From: JARKQH01 sp964631605
GTDB taxonomy: Bacteria > Verrucomicrobiota > Verrucomicrobiia > Limisphaerales > UBA8199
Direction of reading: 5' to 3'
DNA: 23,941 bases
NCBI GenBank assembly: GCA_964631605.1
Contig: CAZVYG010000075.1
Span: 1 to 23,941, forward strand
A model generated the notes under the pieces. It was not told where the DNA came from. It saw nothing but the letters and a program-made list of their open reading frames with translations, and did not search any database. Made by a program: the position numbers and the translations under genes. Below are positions 1 to 7,451 of this stretch, piece by piece; position 1 is the first letter of the stretch; every line of letters begins with the position of its first letter.

Positions 1-2
1 AA

Positions 3-698
3 CCCGGCACTTACTTGGGGGACACCCCCGCCCCCGTGACCCGTAGCTTGGCCGGAACCGCCGGACGACCGTCAGTCTCATCCCCCTCAACCGCTTTGCC
101 CTCCCGGAAAAAAGACTCGTATTCATTCGGCTCTTCGCTCGAAGCGCAAACTCAACCCGCAGGAACCTTGTGGGTTCGCACTGAAGCACAAGAAGATGCC
201 AAGGCCGCTGCCCGGATAGCCGCGGATTCCATCCCCGTCCTCTCCTCGTTTTATGTGGAACATTCCGCAAATGAAGTTCGGGTCGTGGACCACGACGGCT
301 CGGTTTATCTTGGCTCGCTCACCCAGCCCCCTGCCGCCGCTGTCATGACCAATGCCGCGGCCCAGGACAAACGCCTGGCCGCGGAAGCCGTCCAAGCTGC
401 ACCCGCCAGGCGCAGCTCACCGGGTTATACTCCCACCCAGGCTTCGGATGCGGCCATGTATTTCCGCGTCGCCGGCACCAATCGAACACTGAATCAACCC
501 GTGGTATTCACCTGGAAGTTCGTCACCAACGCGGTTCTCGAGGTCCCGCCACCCTCCCTACCAGGAACGCCTTCGGCGGCATTCCAGCGCCAACCGGACG
601 GCACTCCTCGAGTAGCGCCCTGGCAAATCTCCGGCCAGGTAATCCTTGAAAATGGCAAGGTGATCACCATCAACGCCCTGCCGGGGCGCTCCAAGTAA
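3..698 (+). CDS. Unrecognised protein, 5' end cut by window edge
   Basis: I do not recognise a family. The frame has no stop between base 3 and the TTG at 15, so the gene probably begins upstream of the window and only its C-terminal 232 codons are seen. The visible part is low in complexity at first (Ala/Pro/Ser/Thr-rich), then has a stretch with alternating hydrophobic residues (VRVVDHDGSVYLGSL, about residues 90-107) that looks like beta strands. It is followed by another Ala/Pro-rich linker and a final strand-rich part ending GQVILENGKVITINALPG. There is no membrane segment in the visible part. It could be an envelope or secreted protein, but nothing proves this. It converges on the nitroreductase gene with an 8-nt gap and no obvious terminator. 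Confidence 0.6.
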   Translation, partial: PGTYLGDTPAPVTRSLAGTAGRPSVSSPSTALPSRKKDSYSFGSSLEAQTQPAGTLWVRTEAQEDAKAAARIAADSIPVLSSFYVEHSANEVRVVDHDGSVYLGSLTQPPAAAVMTNAAAQDKRLAAEAVQAAPARRSSPGYTPTQASDAAMYFRVAGTNRTLNQPVVFTWKFVTNAVLEVPPPSLPGTPSAAFQRQPDGTPRVAPWQISGQVILENGKVITINALPGRSK

Positions 699-706
699 GC
701 CCACCA

Positions 707-1252
707 TCACCCCTGCCACCGTTCCTGGTGCACGTGGCTCCCATTATACCGCGTGCGCGCCTCCAACTGCTCCCCCGGGTAGCCTAGGCTGACGGCGGCA
801 ACGGGAACGATCCGCGGCGGCAATCCAAGCAGCTCGCGCATCCCCCCAATGGATTTCTCGCTCGGATGAATCCCCACCCAGCACGCGCCCAGCCCCAAGC
901 CGTGCGCCGCAAGCAGCAGGTTTTCTATTGCGGCGGAGCAATCCTGCAGCAGATAGCTCAACTGGCATTCAAAAGCGGCATCCAGGTCGCCACAGACCAC
1001 GATCGCCGCCGACGCGGCCGGCAGCATCCCGCCCCCCGGCAAAATCGCGGGCAGGCACTCGAGGGTTCGCCGATCCCGCACCACCACAAACCGCCAGGGG
1101 TCTTTGGTCATGGCCGACGGCGCGGCCATGGCGGCCTCAAGCAGCCTTTTGATTTGCTCGTCAGTTACGTCGCCCGGGGAATAAACCCGCACGCTGCGGC
1201 GGCCAAAAATCAGATTCAATGGTTGTTTGTCAGCGGCACTCATGTTCGCCAT
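707..1252 (-). CDS. Nitroreductase family protein (FMN-dependent)
   Basis: 181 aa, a short single-domain nitroreductase-fold protein expected to bind FMN and use NAD(P)H to reduce nitro, quinone or similar substrates. The true substrate cannot be read from sequence. Seen features: the N-terminal FMN-phosphate motif RRSVRVYSP (about residues 18-26), the helix LLEAAMAAPSAMTKDPWRFVVV (about 37-58) typical of the family, the helix IENLLLAAHGLGLGACWVG (about 109-127) that packs on the flavin, and a C-terminal LGYPGE motif. The start is ATG at 1252; a second in-frame ATG at 1243 is equally possible, and neither has a clear ribosome site. It is the last gene of a leftward row, 58 nt after gluQ, and may be co-transcribed with it. 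Family is secure, specific function unknown. Confidence 0.9.
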   Translation of the reverse strand: MANMSAADKQPLNLIFGRRSVRVYSPGDVTDEQIKRLLEAAMAAPSAMTKDPWRFVVVRDRRTLECLPAILPGGGMLPAASAAIVVCGDLDAAFECQLSYLLQDCSAAIENLLLAAHGLGLGACWVGIHPSEKSIGGMRELLGLPPRIVPVAAVSLGYPGEQLEARTRYNGSHVHQERWQG

Positions 1253-1310
1253 GGCGGAAAAGGATAAAGGGACCGCCCCGGTTTGCCAACTTCTGTGCGC
1301 CGGTTTCGCC

Positions 1311-2192
1311 TTATCCGCCGTCCCAGGCGCGGCGCAGCTCGCCTGGGCTTCGCCCCGCCGCCCTTAGGGCGCGAAGGCTCAGCGCGTCGTGCCGCTTGGC
1401 AAGGCGCACCCCGCCCTCATCCGTCACCAGGGGGCAATGATAAAACCGGGGCGGCGCCGCTCTCAACGCGCGATAGAGCAACAACTGCCGGGCGGTTGAC
1501 TTCAGCAGGTCCTCCCCCCTGACGACCTCCGTCACCCCCATCGCCGCATCGTCCACCACCACCGCCAACTGGTAGGCCGGAACTCCGTCGTGCCGCCACA
1601 CCACAAAATCCCCAAAATCCTTGCCGGCGACGAAGCTCTGGGGACCAAAGTTTTCATCCACAAAGGACACCGTTTCGCCGTCGGGCACCCGGAAGCGCCA
1701 GTTAAATCGCTGCGCCGCGCCAGCCGTCCCGTCAGCGCCCCGCAGGATTTCGTCAGCCGGTCGGCTCCGACAGGTGCCGGGGTAGATCGGCTCGTCCTCG
1801 CCCGCATGCGGCGCCTGCAGAGCGCGAAGAACGTCCTGGCGCGAACAGGTGCAGGGATAAACGTAACCGCCTTCCCGCAGCCTCGACAGGGCCGCCTGGT
1901 AATGCGCCATTCGCTCACTTTGACAGTACGGTCCCGCCGGGCCGCCGCAATCGGGTCCCTCCTGCCACCTGAAGCCAAACCAACGCAGGTCTTCAATGAG
2001 CCCCGCCTGGTAAACCGGCTTGCAGCGGCTCCGATCAAGGTCTTCCACCCGCAGGATCAACACGCCCTCCTGCCGCCGGGCCCGCTGCTGGGCCATCCAA
2101 AACGTTCGCGCGTGCCCGAGATGAAGCCAGCCGGTGGGAGAGGGCGCCAACCGCCCGCGATACCCGCTGCCAGACCGACCGAGGGACTCCAT
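1311..2192 (-). CDS. gluQ: Glutamyl-Q tRNA(Asp) synthetase
   Basis: 293 aa, the length of stand-alone GluQ-RS enzymes, which are GluRS catalytic domains without an anticodon-binding domain. The family activates glutamate and attaches it to the queuosine base of tRNA(Asp) in the cytoplasm. Seen: RGRLAPSPTGWLHLGHA (residues 12-28) with the class I HIGH-type motif HLGH; a KMSKS-like RLAKRHDA (263-270); and the GluQ-type zinc site C114-x-C116, Y137 and C141 (PCTC then YPGTC). The zinc site and the lack of a C-terminal domain argue against a true GluRS. The ATG at 2192 follows the rmlD-like gene's TAG by only 3 nt, so translation is probably coupled. The usual proteobacterial partner dksA is not next to it. 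Confidence 0.94.
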   Translation of the reverse strand: MESLGRSGSGYRGRLAPSPTGWLHLGHARTFWMAQQRARRQEGVLILRVEDLDRSRCKPVYQAGLIEDLRWFGFRWQEGPDCGGPAGPYCQSERMAHYQAALSRLREGGYVYPCTCSRQDVLRALQAPHAGEDEPIYPGTCRSRPADEILRGADGTAGAAQRFNWRFRVPDGETVSFVDENFGPQSFVAGKDFGDFVVWRHDGVPAYQLAVVVDDAAMGVTEVVRGEDLLKSTARQLLLYRALRAAPPRFYHCPLVTDEGGVRLAKRHDALSLRALRAAGRSPGELRRAWDGG

Positions 2193-2195
2193 ACC

Positions 2196-3044
2196 CTAAC
2201 AGTGCGCGCATTCCGGGCTGCGCAACCAGTCGCTGATGCGCGGCAACGGGAACGAAAGCAACGCCTGCGCCTTGCGGCAGTTCAGCGACGTATCCGGCGA
2301 CCGCGGCGGCCCGGCGTAGTCGGCCAGCGACGCCGCCTCAAACCGCGCACGGATTTCCGGATGACTGGCCGCCACCAGCCGCCCCAGTTCCCAGCGCGAA
2401 ACCCGCTCCGCGCCGGCGACGTGAAACAGCCCCGTGGCCGCCTGCCGTGCCAGCTCCCACGTCGCCCGCGCCGTGACCACCGCGAAAATCGGGCAGCGGA
2501 ACTCGTCGGTGAACAGCCGAAGGGTGTGACCGCTTTGCCACGCGCGCAGCATCTGTTCATCAAAACCGCGATCGCCTGTGGGTGAAGGGCCGCCATTCAA
2601 CGAAGTGCGGATGACAGTGTGACGCGGGTTGGACAGCACGAAGGCTTCGGCCTCAACCTTCGTCTCGGCATACACGCTGAGGGGGTTGACCGGCGCGAAT
2701 TCATCGTAATTCCCCACCTGCCCGTCAAACACCAGGTCCGACGAGAAAAAGAACATCGGCCGGTCCGCCGCCAGTTCCGCCAGCAGCACCGTCGCCCCCA
2801 CGTTGATCGCCCGGGCCCGCCCCGGGTTCTGCTGGCATTCCGGACTGCGGCTCAGCGCTGCGCAATGAATCACCATGCCGGGTTTCTCCCGTCGGAAACG
2901 GTCCCGCACCTCCCGAAAATCCGTGAGATCCAACTGCCCCCGTGTGAGCGGCACGATCGCCGCCTCGGGCATGAACTCCGGCGCCGTTTGCACCAGCGAG
3001 TTTCCGATCAGCCCCCCTGCTCCAGTGATCCAGATCGTGTTCAA
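2196..3044 (-). CDS. RmlD-like NAD(P)-dependent sugar-nucleotide reductase
   Basis: 282 aa short-chain dehydrogenase of the extended type, closest in motif pattern to RmlD (dTDP-4-dehydrorhamnose reductase). Seen: nucleotide-binding loop TGAGGLIG (residues 7-14), the RmlD-like strand FFFSSDLVFDG (98-108), and the catalytic YxxxK as Y125-AET-K129. A C-terminal substrate-binding region includes LFHVAGAERVSRWELG. No rmlA, rmlB or rmlC lies beside it, so rhamnose synthesis is not supported by context; it may reduce another nucleotide sugar or a small ketone. The start is TTG at 3044, and the base sequence TTGA overlaps the stop of aguB by 4 nt, a classic coupled junction that supports this start. 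The next gene gluQ begins 3 nt after its stop. Confidence 0.85.
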   Translation of the reverse strand: MNTIWITGAGGLIGNSLVQTAPEFMPEAAIVPLTRGQLDLTDFREVRDRFRREKPGMVIHCAALSRSPECQQNPGRARAINVGATVLLAELAADRPMFFFSSDLVFDGQVGNYDEFAPVNPLSVYAETKVEAEAFVLSNPRHTVIRTSLNGGPSPTGDRGFDEQMLRAWQSGHTLRLFTDEFRCPIFAVVTARATWELARQAATGLFHVAGAERVSRWELGRLVAASHPEIRARFEAASLADYAGPPRSPDTSLNCRKAQALLSFPLPRISDWLRSPECAHC

Positions 3045-3931
3045 TCCAACAGGCGTCGGCTAATGTCCCCGTACGCATCTATGCGGCGGTCGCGCAAGAA
3101 CGGCCAATGCGTCCGCGTCTCCTCCACCAGCCGCAAGTCCACGGTTGTCATCAAGACCTCTTCCCGCTCGGCGCTGGCCTTGGCCAGAATCTGCCCCGCC
3201 GGGCCCGCCACAAAACTCTGGCCCCAGAACTCAATCCCCTCCCCGGCCAGCTTCTCGTGCCCGATCCGGTTCACCGCCGCAACATAACAACCGTTGGCGA
3301 TCGCGTGGCCGCGCTGAACCGTTTCCCACGCCGAATGCTGCGCCACGCCGTGTGCCGCTTTCTCCGCCGGATGCCACCCGATGGCGGTGGGATAAAACAG
3401 AATCTCGGCCCCTTGCAACGCCGTCAGCCGGGCCGCCTCCGGATACCATTGGTCCCAGCACACCAGCACCCCAATCCGCCCATAACGGGTCGTCCAGGCC
3501 TTGAAACCCAAATCCCCGGGGGTGAAATAAAACTTCTCGTAAAACAATGGGTCATCGGGAATGTGCATCTTCCGGTAACGCCCCAGCAGGGTCCCGTCCG
3601 CATCAATGACCACCGCCGTGTTATGGTAAACCCCGGGCGCCCGCCGCTCGAACAGCGAAACGATCAACACCACCTGCCGTTCCCGCGCCAACTCCTGAAA
3701 AACCTCCGTGGTCGGTCCGGGAATGGACTCGGCCAGCTCGAAATACTTGTGGTCCTCGGATTGGCAAAAATACTGCGAGCGAAACAACTCCTGAGTGCAG
3801 ATGATCTGCGCCCCCGCCCGCGCCGCCTGGTCCGCCAGCGACCGCGTTTTCTCGACGTTTTCCGCCGGCTCAGCCGAACAGGCGGTCTGTATCAGGGCAA
3901 TCGTCACCGGATTGCGAGTTAAAGACCTCAT
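3041..3931 (-). CDS. aguB: N-carbamoylputrescine amidase
   Basis: 296 aa nitrilase-superfamily hydrolase that converts N-carbamoylputrescine to putrescine, CO2 and ammonia in polyamine synthesis from agmatine. The catalytic triad is visible: E48 in TQELF, K121 in GRYRKMHIPDD, and C158 in VLVCWDQWYPE. Family-specific blocks such as the MHIPDDPLFYEKFYFTPGD stretch (122-140) and EGIEFWGQSFVAGP in the C-terminal half make AguB far more likely than a generic amidase. Length matches the family. The start ATG at 3931 overlaps the kinase gene's TGA as ATGA, and its own TGA overlaps the TTG of the reductase gene. Agmatine deiminase (aguA), the usual partner, is not in the window. Confidence 0.93.
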   Translation of the reverse strand: MRSLTRNPVTIALIQTACSAEPAENVEKTRSLADQAARAGAQIICTQELFRSQYFCQSEDHKYFELAESIPGPTTEVFQELARERQVVLIVSLFERRAPGVYHNTAVVIDADGTLLGRYRKMHIPDDPLFYEKFYFTPGDLGFKAWTTRYGRIGVLVCWDQWYPEAARLTALQGAEILFYPTAIGWHPAEKAAHGVAQHSAWETVQRGHAIANGCYVAAVNRIGHEKLAGEGIEFWGQSFVAGPAGQILAKASAEREEVLMTTVDLRLVEETRTHWPFLRDRRIDAYGDISRRLLD

Positions 3932-4944
3932 TTCGTTTTCTTCGGAGCGTAGGTGTTGAGAGGTTCGAGCAGTTCGGTCGTGCCGCGAGCCGGGTGCGGC
4001 GGGGCGCCCGGCAGGCGCTGGTCGAACACCTCCCGCATAAAGCGCCCCATCGTCTCGTTGGTCGGACCATAGCCCGAGTGGTAAATGTAGTGCTCGAGAT
4101 CGTAGAGCATTTCGTCCGCATTCGGATACCGCTGATCCAGGTTCCGCGCCAGCGCCCGGTGCAGAATTTGGTTCAGGCGCTCGTCCACCCGCGGGTCCAG
4201 CGCCCGAAAATCCGGGATGGGCATTTCAATCATCCGCTTGCGTGACTCTTCGGCCGTCGCCCCCTTGAACAGGTTCCGGCCCAGCAACAGGTGCGCCAGC
4301 ACCACGCCGGCCGAAAACAGGTCCGACCGCTTGTCCGTAATCTTGAAATTCGCCTGCTCGGGACTCATGTAATCGGCCTTGCCCGCCACCACCTCCCCCT
4401 CGTTGTCCACGAGAAAACCCCGCGCTTTGGCAATCCCGAAATCCGTCAGTTTGACGTCGCCCTCGAACGCAATCATGATGTTCTTGAAGCTCACATCCCG
4501 GTGCACGATGCCCAGCGGATGGCCCTGGCTGTCTGTCTTGGCATGCGCGTAAGCCAGCCCCCGCGCCACGCGGCTGACAATAAACACCGCCAACTCGACC
4601 GGCAGGACGGTGCGCTTGCCGGCCAGTTGCTGCGACAACTGTTCCAGATTCACCCCGCGAATCAGCTCCATCGCAATGAAATAAACATTCTGCGCCTGCC
4701 CAAGGTGGTAGGTCTGCACAATGTTCGTGTGAATCAGGTCCGCCACCAGCTTCGCCTCCCCGACGAAGTTCTCGATGAACTGCTTCTGATCCGCGTAATT
4801 CTGCCGGATCACTTTGATCGCCACCCGCTTGATGAAACCGCGCGCGCCATGCTGCTCCGCCTCGTACACAATCCCCATGCCGCCCTCGTAGAGCTTGCGG
4901 ACAATGTCGTAGTGAAACTCGCTCTGGATGGTGAACAGGCCCAC
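3928..4944 (-). CDS. Serine/threonine protein kinase (cytosolic, Hanks type)
   Basis: 338 aa kinase with one catalytic domain that fills almost the whole protein; no membrane segment or extracellular sensor is visible. Seen: nucleotide loop LYEGGMGIVYEA (residues 18-29), VAIK lysine K44, helix-C glutamate E63, HRD 148-150 with N155 (HRDVSFKN), DFG 168-170, and the SPEQ motif at 194-197. All catalytic residues are present, so it should be active. In the glycine loop the first Gly is replaced by Tyr19. After the kinase fold there is a roughly 50-residue tail with GYGPTNETMGRFMREVF. The start chosen is GTG at 4944; an upstream in-frame stop at 4975-4977 limits any extension to about ten codons. 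It lies 142 nt downstream of the HDED-domain membrane protein gene and overlaps aguB by 4 nt. Confidence 0.92.
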   Translation of the reverse strand: MGLFTIQSEFHYDIVRKLYEGGMGIVYEAEQHGARGFIKRVAIKVIRQNYADQKQFIENFVGEAKLVADLIHTNIVQTYHLGQAQNVYFIAMELIRGVNLEQLSQQLAGKRTVLPVELAVFIVSRVARGLAYAHAKTDSQGHPLGIVHRDVSFKNIMIAFEGDVKLTDFGIAKARGFLVDNEGEVVAGKADYMSPEQANFKITDKRSDLFSAGVVLAHLLLGRNLFKGATAEESRKRMIEMPIPDFRALDPRVDERLNQILHRALARNLDQRYPNADEMLYDLEHYIYHSGYGPTNETMGRFMREVFDQRLPGAPPHPARGTTELLEPLNTYAPKKTK

Positions 4945-4992
4945 AAACTGATCTTGCGTCAGGCCGCCGCCAAGTCAAGCTTGATGCCTTGC

Positions 4993-5012
4993 GAGATTCT
5001 TCCACGAATCTC
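4993..5012 (-). other. Perfect 7-bp hairpin in the gap before the kinase gene
   Basis: GAGATTC (4993-4999) and GAATCTC (5006-5012) form a perfect 7-bp stem with a 6-nt loop. A second small stem, TGGCGC/GCGCCA with a 3-nt loop, lies about 30-50 nt nearer the upstream gene. Neither is followed by a clear U-run on the minus strand, so these are more likely mRNA processing or stability structures than terminators. They occupy the 142-nt gap (4945-5086) between the HDED-domain gene and the kinase gene. Confidence 0.4.
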
Positions 5013-5086
5013 CGGCCCCCGGAAGGAGCAACGGTTGGTTTTGGCGCCTTGCGCCATCTCTGAACAGCCGCTCAACCCACGAGCAC

Positions 5087-6571
5087 TCAATTGACCTCCA
5101 ACCGGTTCCGAACGGCTTCCATCTGCGTCCGCATCAACTGGATTCGCGCCCGGATCAACTCGCGATTCTCCTCCCCTTTCCGCGCCAGTTCCCGCTCCAG
5201 GTCGCTGATCCGGCTTTCGTAGGCCCGCAGCCGTTCCTGCAGCGGCGCTTGCACCTTCTGCAGCCGGGCCTCCAGTTCCGCCAGCTCCGCCGCCGCCAGT
5301 TGTTGGGCGTCCATCAGTCCCGCCCGCTGGACCATCAACCGCTGCAGCACCCGGTCCTTCAACAATCGCATCACATACGGAAGCCACGGCCCCGGCACGA
5401 CTCCCCCAACCCCGCTCGCTCCCGGCACCACCACCGTCTCGGCGCACGAAGGGCAGGACACCACCGTGGCCGGGCTGCCGTCCCCAGCCAGCCGCGCCGG
5501 CAACAGCCGAATCTTGCTCCGGCGCCGCGCAACCAGCCACCCCGCGACCAGCGCCAATGCCGCCACGCCGCCGCCCCCCAGCAGGAACCACTCCCGCCTC
5601 ATCTCCCGCGGGGGAACGGTGCTGCGCGCCTGATTCAGCTCGACCAAGGCGGTCTTCTCCCGCAACACGTCCAGGGCGGCGCGAACGCGCGCCGTAACGA
5701 CCTCGCCTTCTCTAACCACCGTCTGCCCCGCCTCGTAGCGGTCCGCAGCCAGCAAATGTTCCGTCTGCTCCGCGCGCGCCTCCAGCGTTAAGGCCACGTC
5801 CGGAAGGCAATTCGGCTGGATGCGCCCGGCCACGAACTGGCCCAATGCCTTCGCCTCTTCCGGCAGCCCCTCCACGAACTCCGCCCGCGCCCTCGCCAGG
5901 AGCACCACGTTGCTCCGTGCAACCGGATAAGCACGCTCCTTCGCCATCTCGAGGCTCAGCCCGCCGTCCTCGTCCCCCACGGGAACCAGTCGCAGGGTCT
6001 GTCCCAATCTCAACTCCGGCGGAACCGCCTGGGCTCGAACCGGGCGCGAAGTCGTTTCCCGAAGCGCCGCCGCGATCGAAGCCTGCAACACCCGGTCGGA
6101 TTGCCTTTGAGCCCACAGCGCCGCCAGATGGGGGGTGACCGGCAACAGCCGGTTCTGCCTCTGAAAATTCTCCACAAAACGCTCAAACCGGGGCGAGGCG
6201 ACGGTCGCCTCATCAAGCCTGGCGCGTTTGAAACTGCTTTGCATCCGCTCCAGAAACTTCGTCCGGGTCTGCCCAAATAGATCGCGCAAATCCGCCTCGG
6301 CTTTGTCCGCCGCGTTGGTGTAATAGCGGCAAATGACCTGCACCTTGCCAGCCTCCTTGGCTTTGAGAGCAGCGGTCTTTTCCCCGTCCACAACGACCAG
6401 TGCAAACGGCGTCACCACCGTCTGGGTGGCCGCCTCCCCCACGCGATAGTCCGGGACTCCCCCGCCGGCCGTTGCGCTGTTCAGACTGCCGGCCAGCAGA
6501 CCCGCCACCACCACGCCGCGGCTGAAACTCGCGGCGTGCGCCAAATACCTGCTGATCCGGGACCCTACCAC
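5087..6571 (-). CDS. Membrane protein with 7TMR-HDED-like extracellular domain and coiled coil
   Basis: 494 aa from the GTG at 6571, chosen because the frame upstream overlaps the preceding gene and gives Gly-rich noise. Domains: signal-type N-terminus with hydrophobic run GVVVAGLLAG (residues about 19-28); a long extracellular part that begins DYRVGEAATQTVVTPFAL and contains YEAGQTVVREGEVVT (about 279-293), both like the 7TMR-HDED domain of PgpH-type c-di-AMP phosphodiesterases; one membrane segment FLLGGGGVAALALVAGWLV (about 329-347) followed by RRR; a cytoplasmic CPSC motif (about 373-376); and a charged coiled coil from about 428 to the end. The seven-helix bundle and the HD hydrolase of PgpH are absent. 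The GTG overlaps the upstream gene's TAG by 7 nt. An envelope sensor or scaffold is my inference, perhaps linked to the neighbouring kinase. Confidence 0.75.
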   Translation of the reverse strand: MVGSRISRYLAHAASFSRGVVVAGLLAGSLNSATAGGGVPDYRVGEAATQTVVTPFALVVVDGEKTAALKAKEAGKVQVICRYYTNAADKAEADLRDLFGQTRTKFLERMQSSFKRARLDEATVASPRFERFVENFQRQNRLLPVTPHLAALWAQRQSDRVLQASIAAALRETTSRPVRAQAVPPELRLGQTLRLVPVGDEDGGLSLEMAKERAYPVARSNVVLLARARAEFVEGLPEEAKALGQFVAGRIQPNCLPDVALTLEARAEQTEHLLAADRYEAGQTVVREGEVVTARVRAALDVLREKTALVELNQARSTVPPREMRREWFLLGGGGVAALALVAGWLVARRRSKIRLLPARLAGDGSPATVVSCPSCAETVVVPGASGVGGVVPGPWLPYVMRLLKDRVLQRLMVQRAGLMDAQQLAAAELAELEARLQKVQAPLQERLRAYESRISDLERELARKGEENRELIRARIQLMRTQMEAVRNRLEVN

Positions 6572-7029
6572 AAGAACGATTGTTGTTCCGAAAGCAGTTG
6601 GTTGCCCTCCCACAACGTCACCCGCCAGGCTGTCACCTCGCCAATATGCCTGTATTCCGCCGCCGTCAGTGTCACCCCCGTCCACCGCCCAAACCAACCG
6701 CGGCCCCCTTCCGCCGGGCTCGTGAGCACCAATTGCTTCGGCAGACTCCCCTGCGCCACTCCCCGCAGCTCGACCATCAACCGCAATGGAGCATACGCCG
6801 CGCCCTTGGTTTTCCAATGAATATCAAACCGCATGCCCGCTCGCCGCTGCGGCTGCTCCCGCAACTGCTGCTGGTAGGCGTCCCGATCATACAAGCTCGG
6901 CGAGACCGTATGCTTCCCGTTGGCGTCCAGGTAATGCGGCAGCACCTTCAGCACCCGGCCGGTCGCCCCCGCCGACGGCAGGCTGAACAAAACCCCTGCA
7001 AGCAACAGGGTCATTCCGATTCCGCGCAT
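6565..7029 (-). CDS. Small secreted protein, unknown function
   Basis: 154 aa. The start ATG at 7029 is chosen because MRGIGMTLLLAGVLFSLPSAGA is a clear signal peptide (cleavage about residue 22); the frame stays open further upstream but that part is unlike the rest. The mature protein is about 130 residues, without cysteine, and strand-rich: RVLKVLPHYLDANGK, a conserved-looking SPSLYDRDAYQQQLR helix, then RFDIHWKTKG and a C-terminal WRVTLWEGNQLLSEQQSFLW. I do not recognise a named family. It is the first gene of the leftward row and its stop overlaps the start of the HDED-domain membrane protein, so the two are likely made together and may work together at the outer face of the inner membrane. 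Confidence 0.75.
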   Translation of the reverse strand: MRGIGMTLLLAGVLFSLPSAGATGRVLKVLPHYLDANGKHTVSPSLYDRDAYQQQLREQPQRRAGMRFDIHWKTKGAAYAPLRLMVELRGVAQGSLPKQLVLTSPAEGGRGWFGRWTGVTLTAAEYRHIGEVTAWRVTLWEGNQLLSEQQSFLW

Positions 7030-7451
7030 ATCGCGAGAAATAACCGGTCTGCGGGCTGAACTCAACCCGGAAGTGGGCAAAAAAAAGACCCCGCCCGTGC
7101 CGTGTGTAACAGTTCCTTTGAACTTATTAGAAACAGATGGAACCCGCCGGCCTGCTTTCGACTTCCAGTTAAGGCCTGTCGGCCACAGACACAACTAAGG
7201 TCCCTTGGTTTATTTACTACGGTTCAAGGACATAGTTTCTAATCACGCGCATAGGCAGGGTAAAATCTCGAAATTTGCCCCGTCTGCTTTGCCAAAGAAC
7301 CACACCGCATTTACACGGTGCGCTACTGCTTTTACTATGCAATTCCCGCGGTCTTCGCACAAGAAAAAAACTGCTGAAAATTTCCCCGCCGCCCCCCGTT
7401 CCCACAAAGATTTTCATTTCATCCGGACCCAATCTGCGGCATGGTGGAAAC
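7030..7451. other. Divergent control region, 422 nt without a gene
   Basis: This lies between the leftward secreted-protein gene and rightward nusB. It is clearly more AT-rich than the flanking genes. It holds a sigma-70-like promoter for nusB at 7310-7338 and a short inverted repeat GGCCTGTCGGCC around 7173-7184. No tRNA, small ORF with coding character or known riboswitch was seen. A leftward promoter must exist for the 7029 gene, but I found no convincing boxes. Confidence 0.6.
7310..7338 (+). promoter_or_regulatory. Sigma-70-like promoter upstream of nusB
   Basis: A -35 box TTTACA (7310-7315) and a -10 box TACTAT (7333-7338) are separated by exactly 17 nt. Each box matches 5 of 6 consensus bases. 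Transcription would begin near 7345 and leave a leader of roughly 105 nt before the nusB ATG at 7452. It could drive the whole nusB-PHP-ftsY-ribD-ribE row. Confidence 0.55.

Noticed and set aside
1590..2585. Open frame on the + strand (331 codons)
   Set aside because: It is antisense to gluQ and the RmlD-like gene, both with clear active-site motifs.
6572..6817. N-terminal extension of the HDED-domain protein to 6817
   Set aside because: The extra 82 codons overlap the secreted protein gene in another frame and read as Gly/Ala-rich noise; the signal peptide begins after the GTG at 6571.
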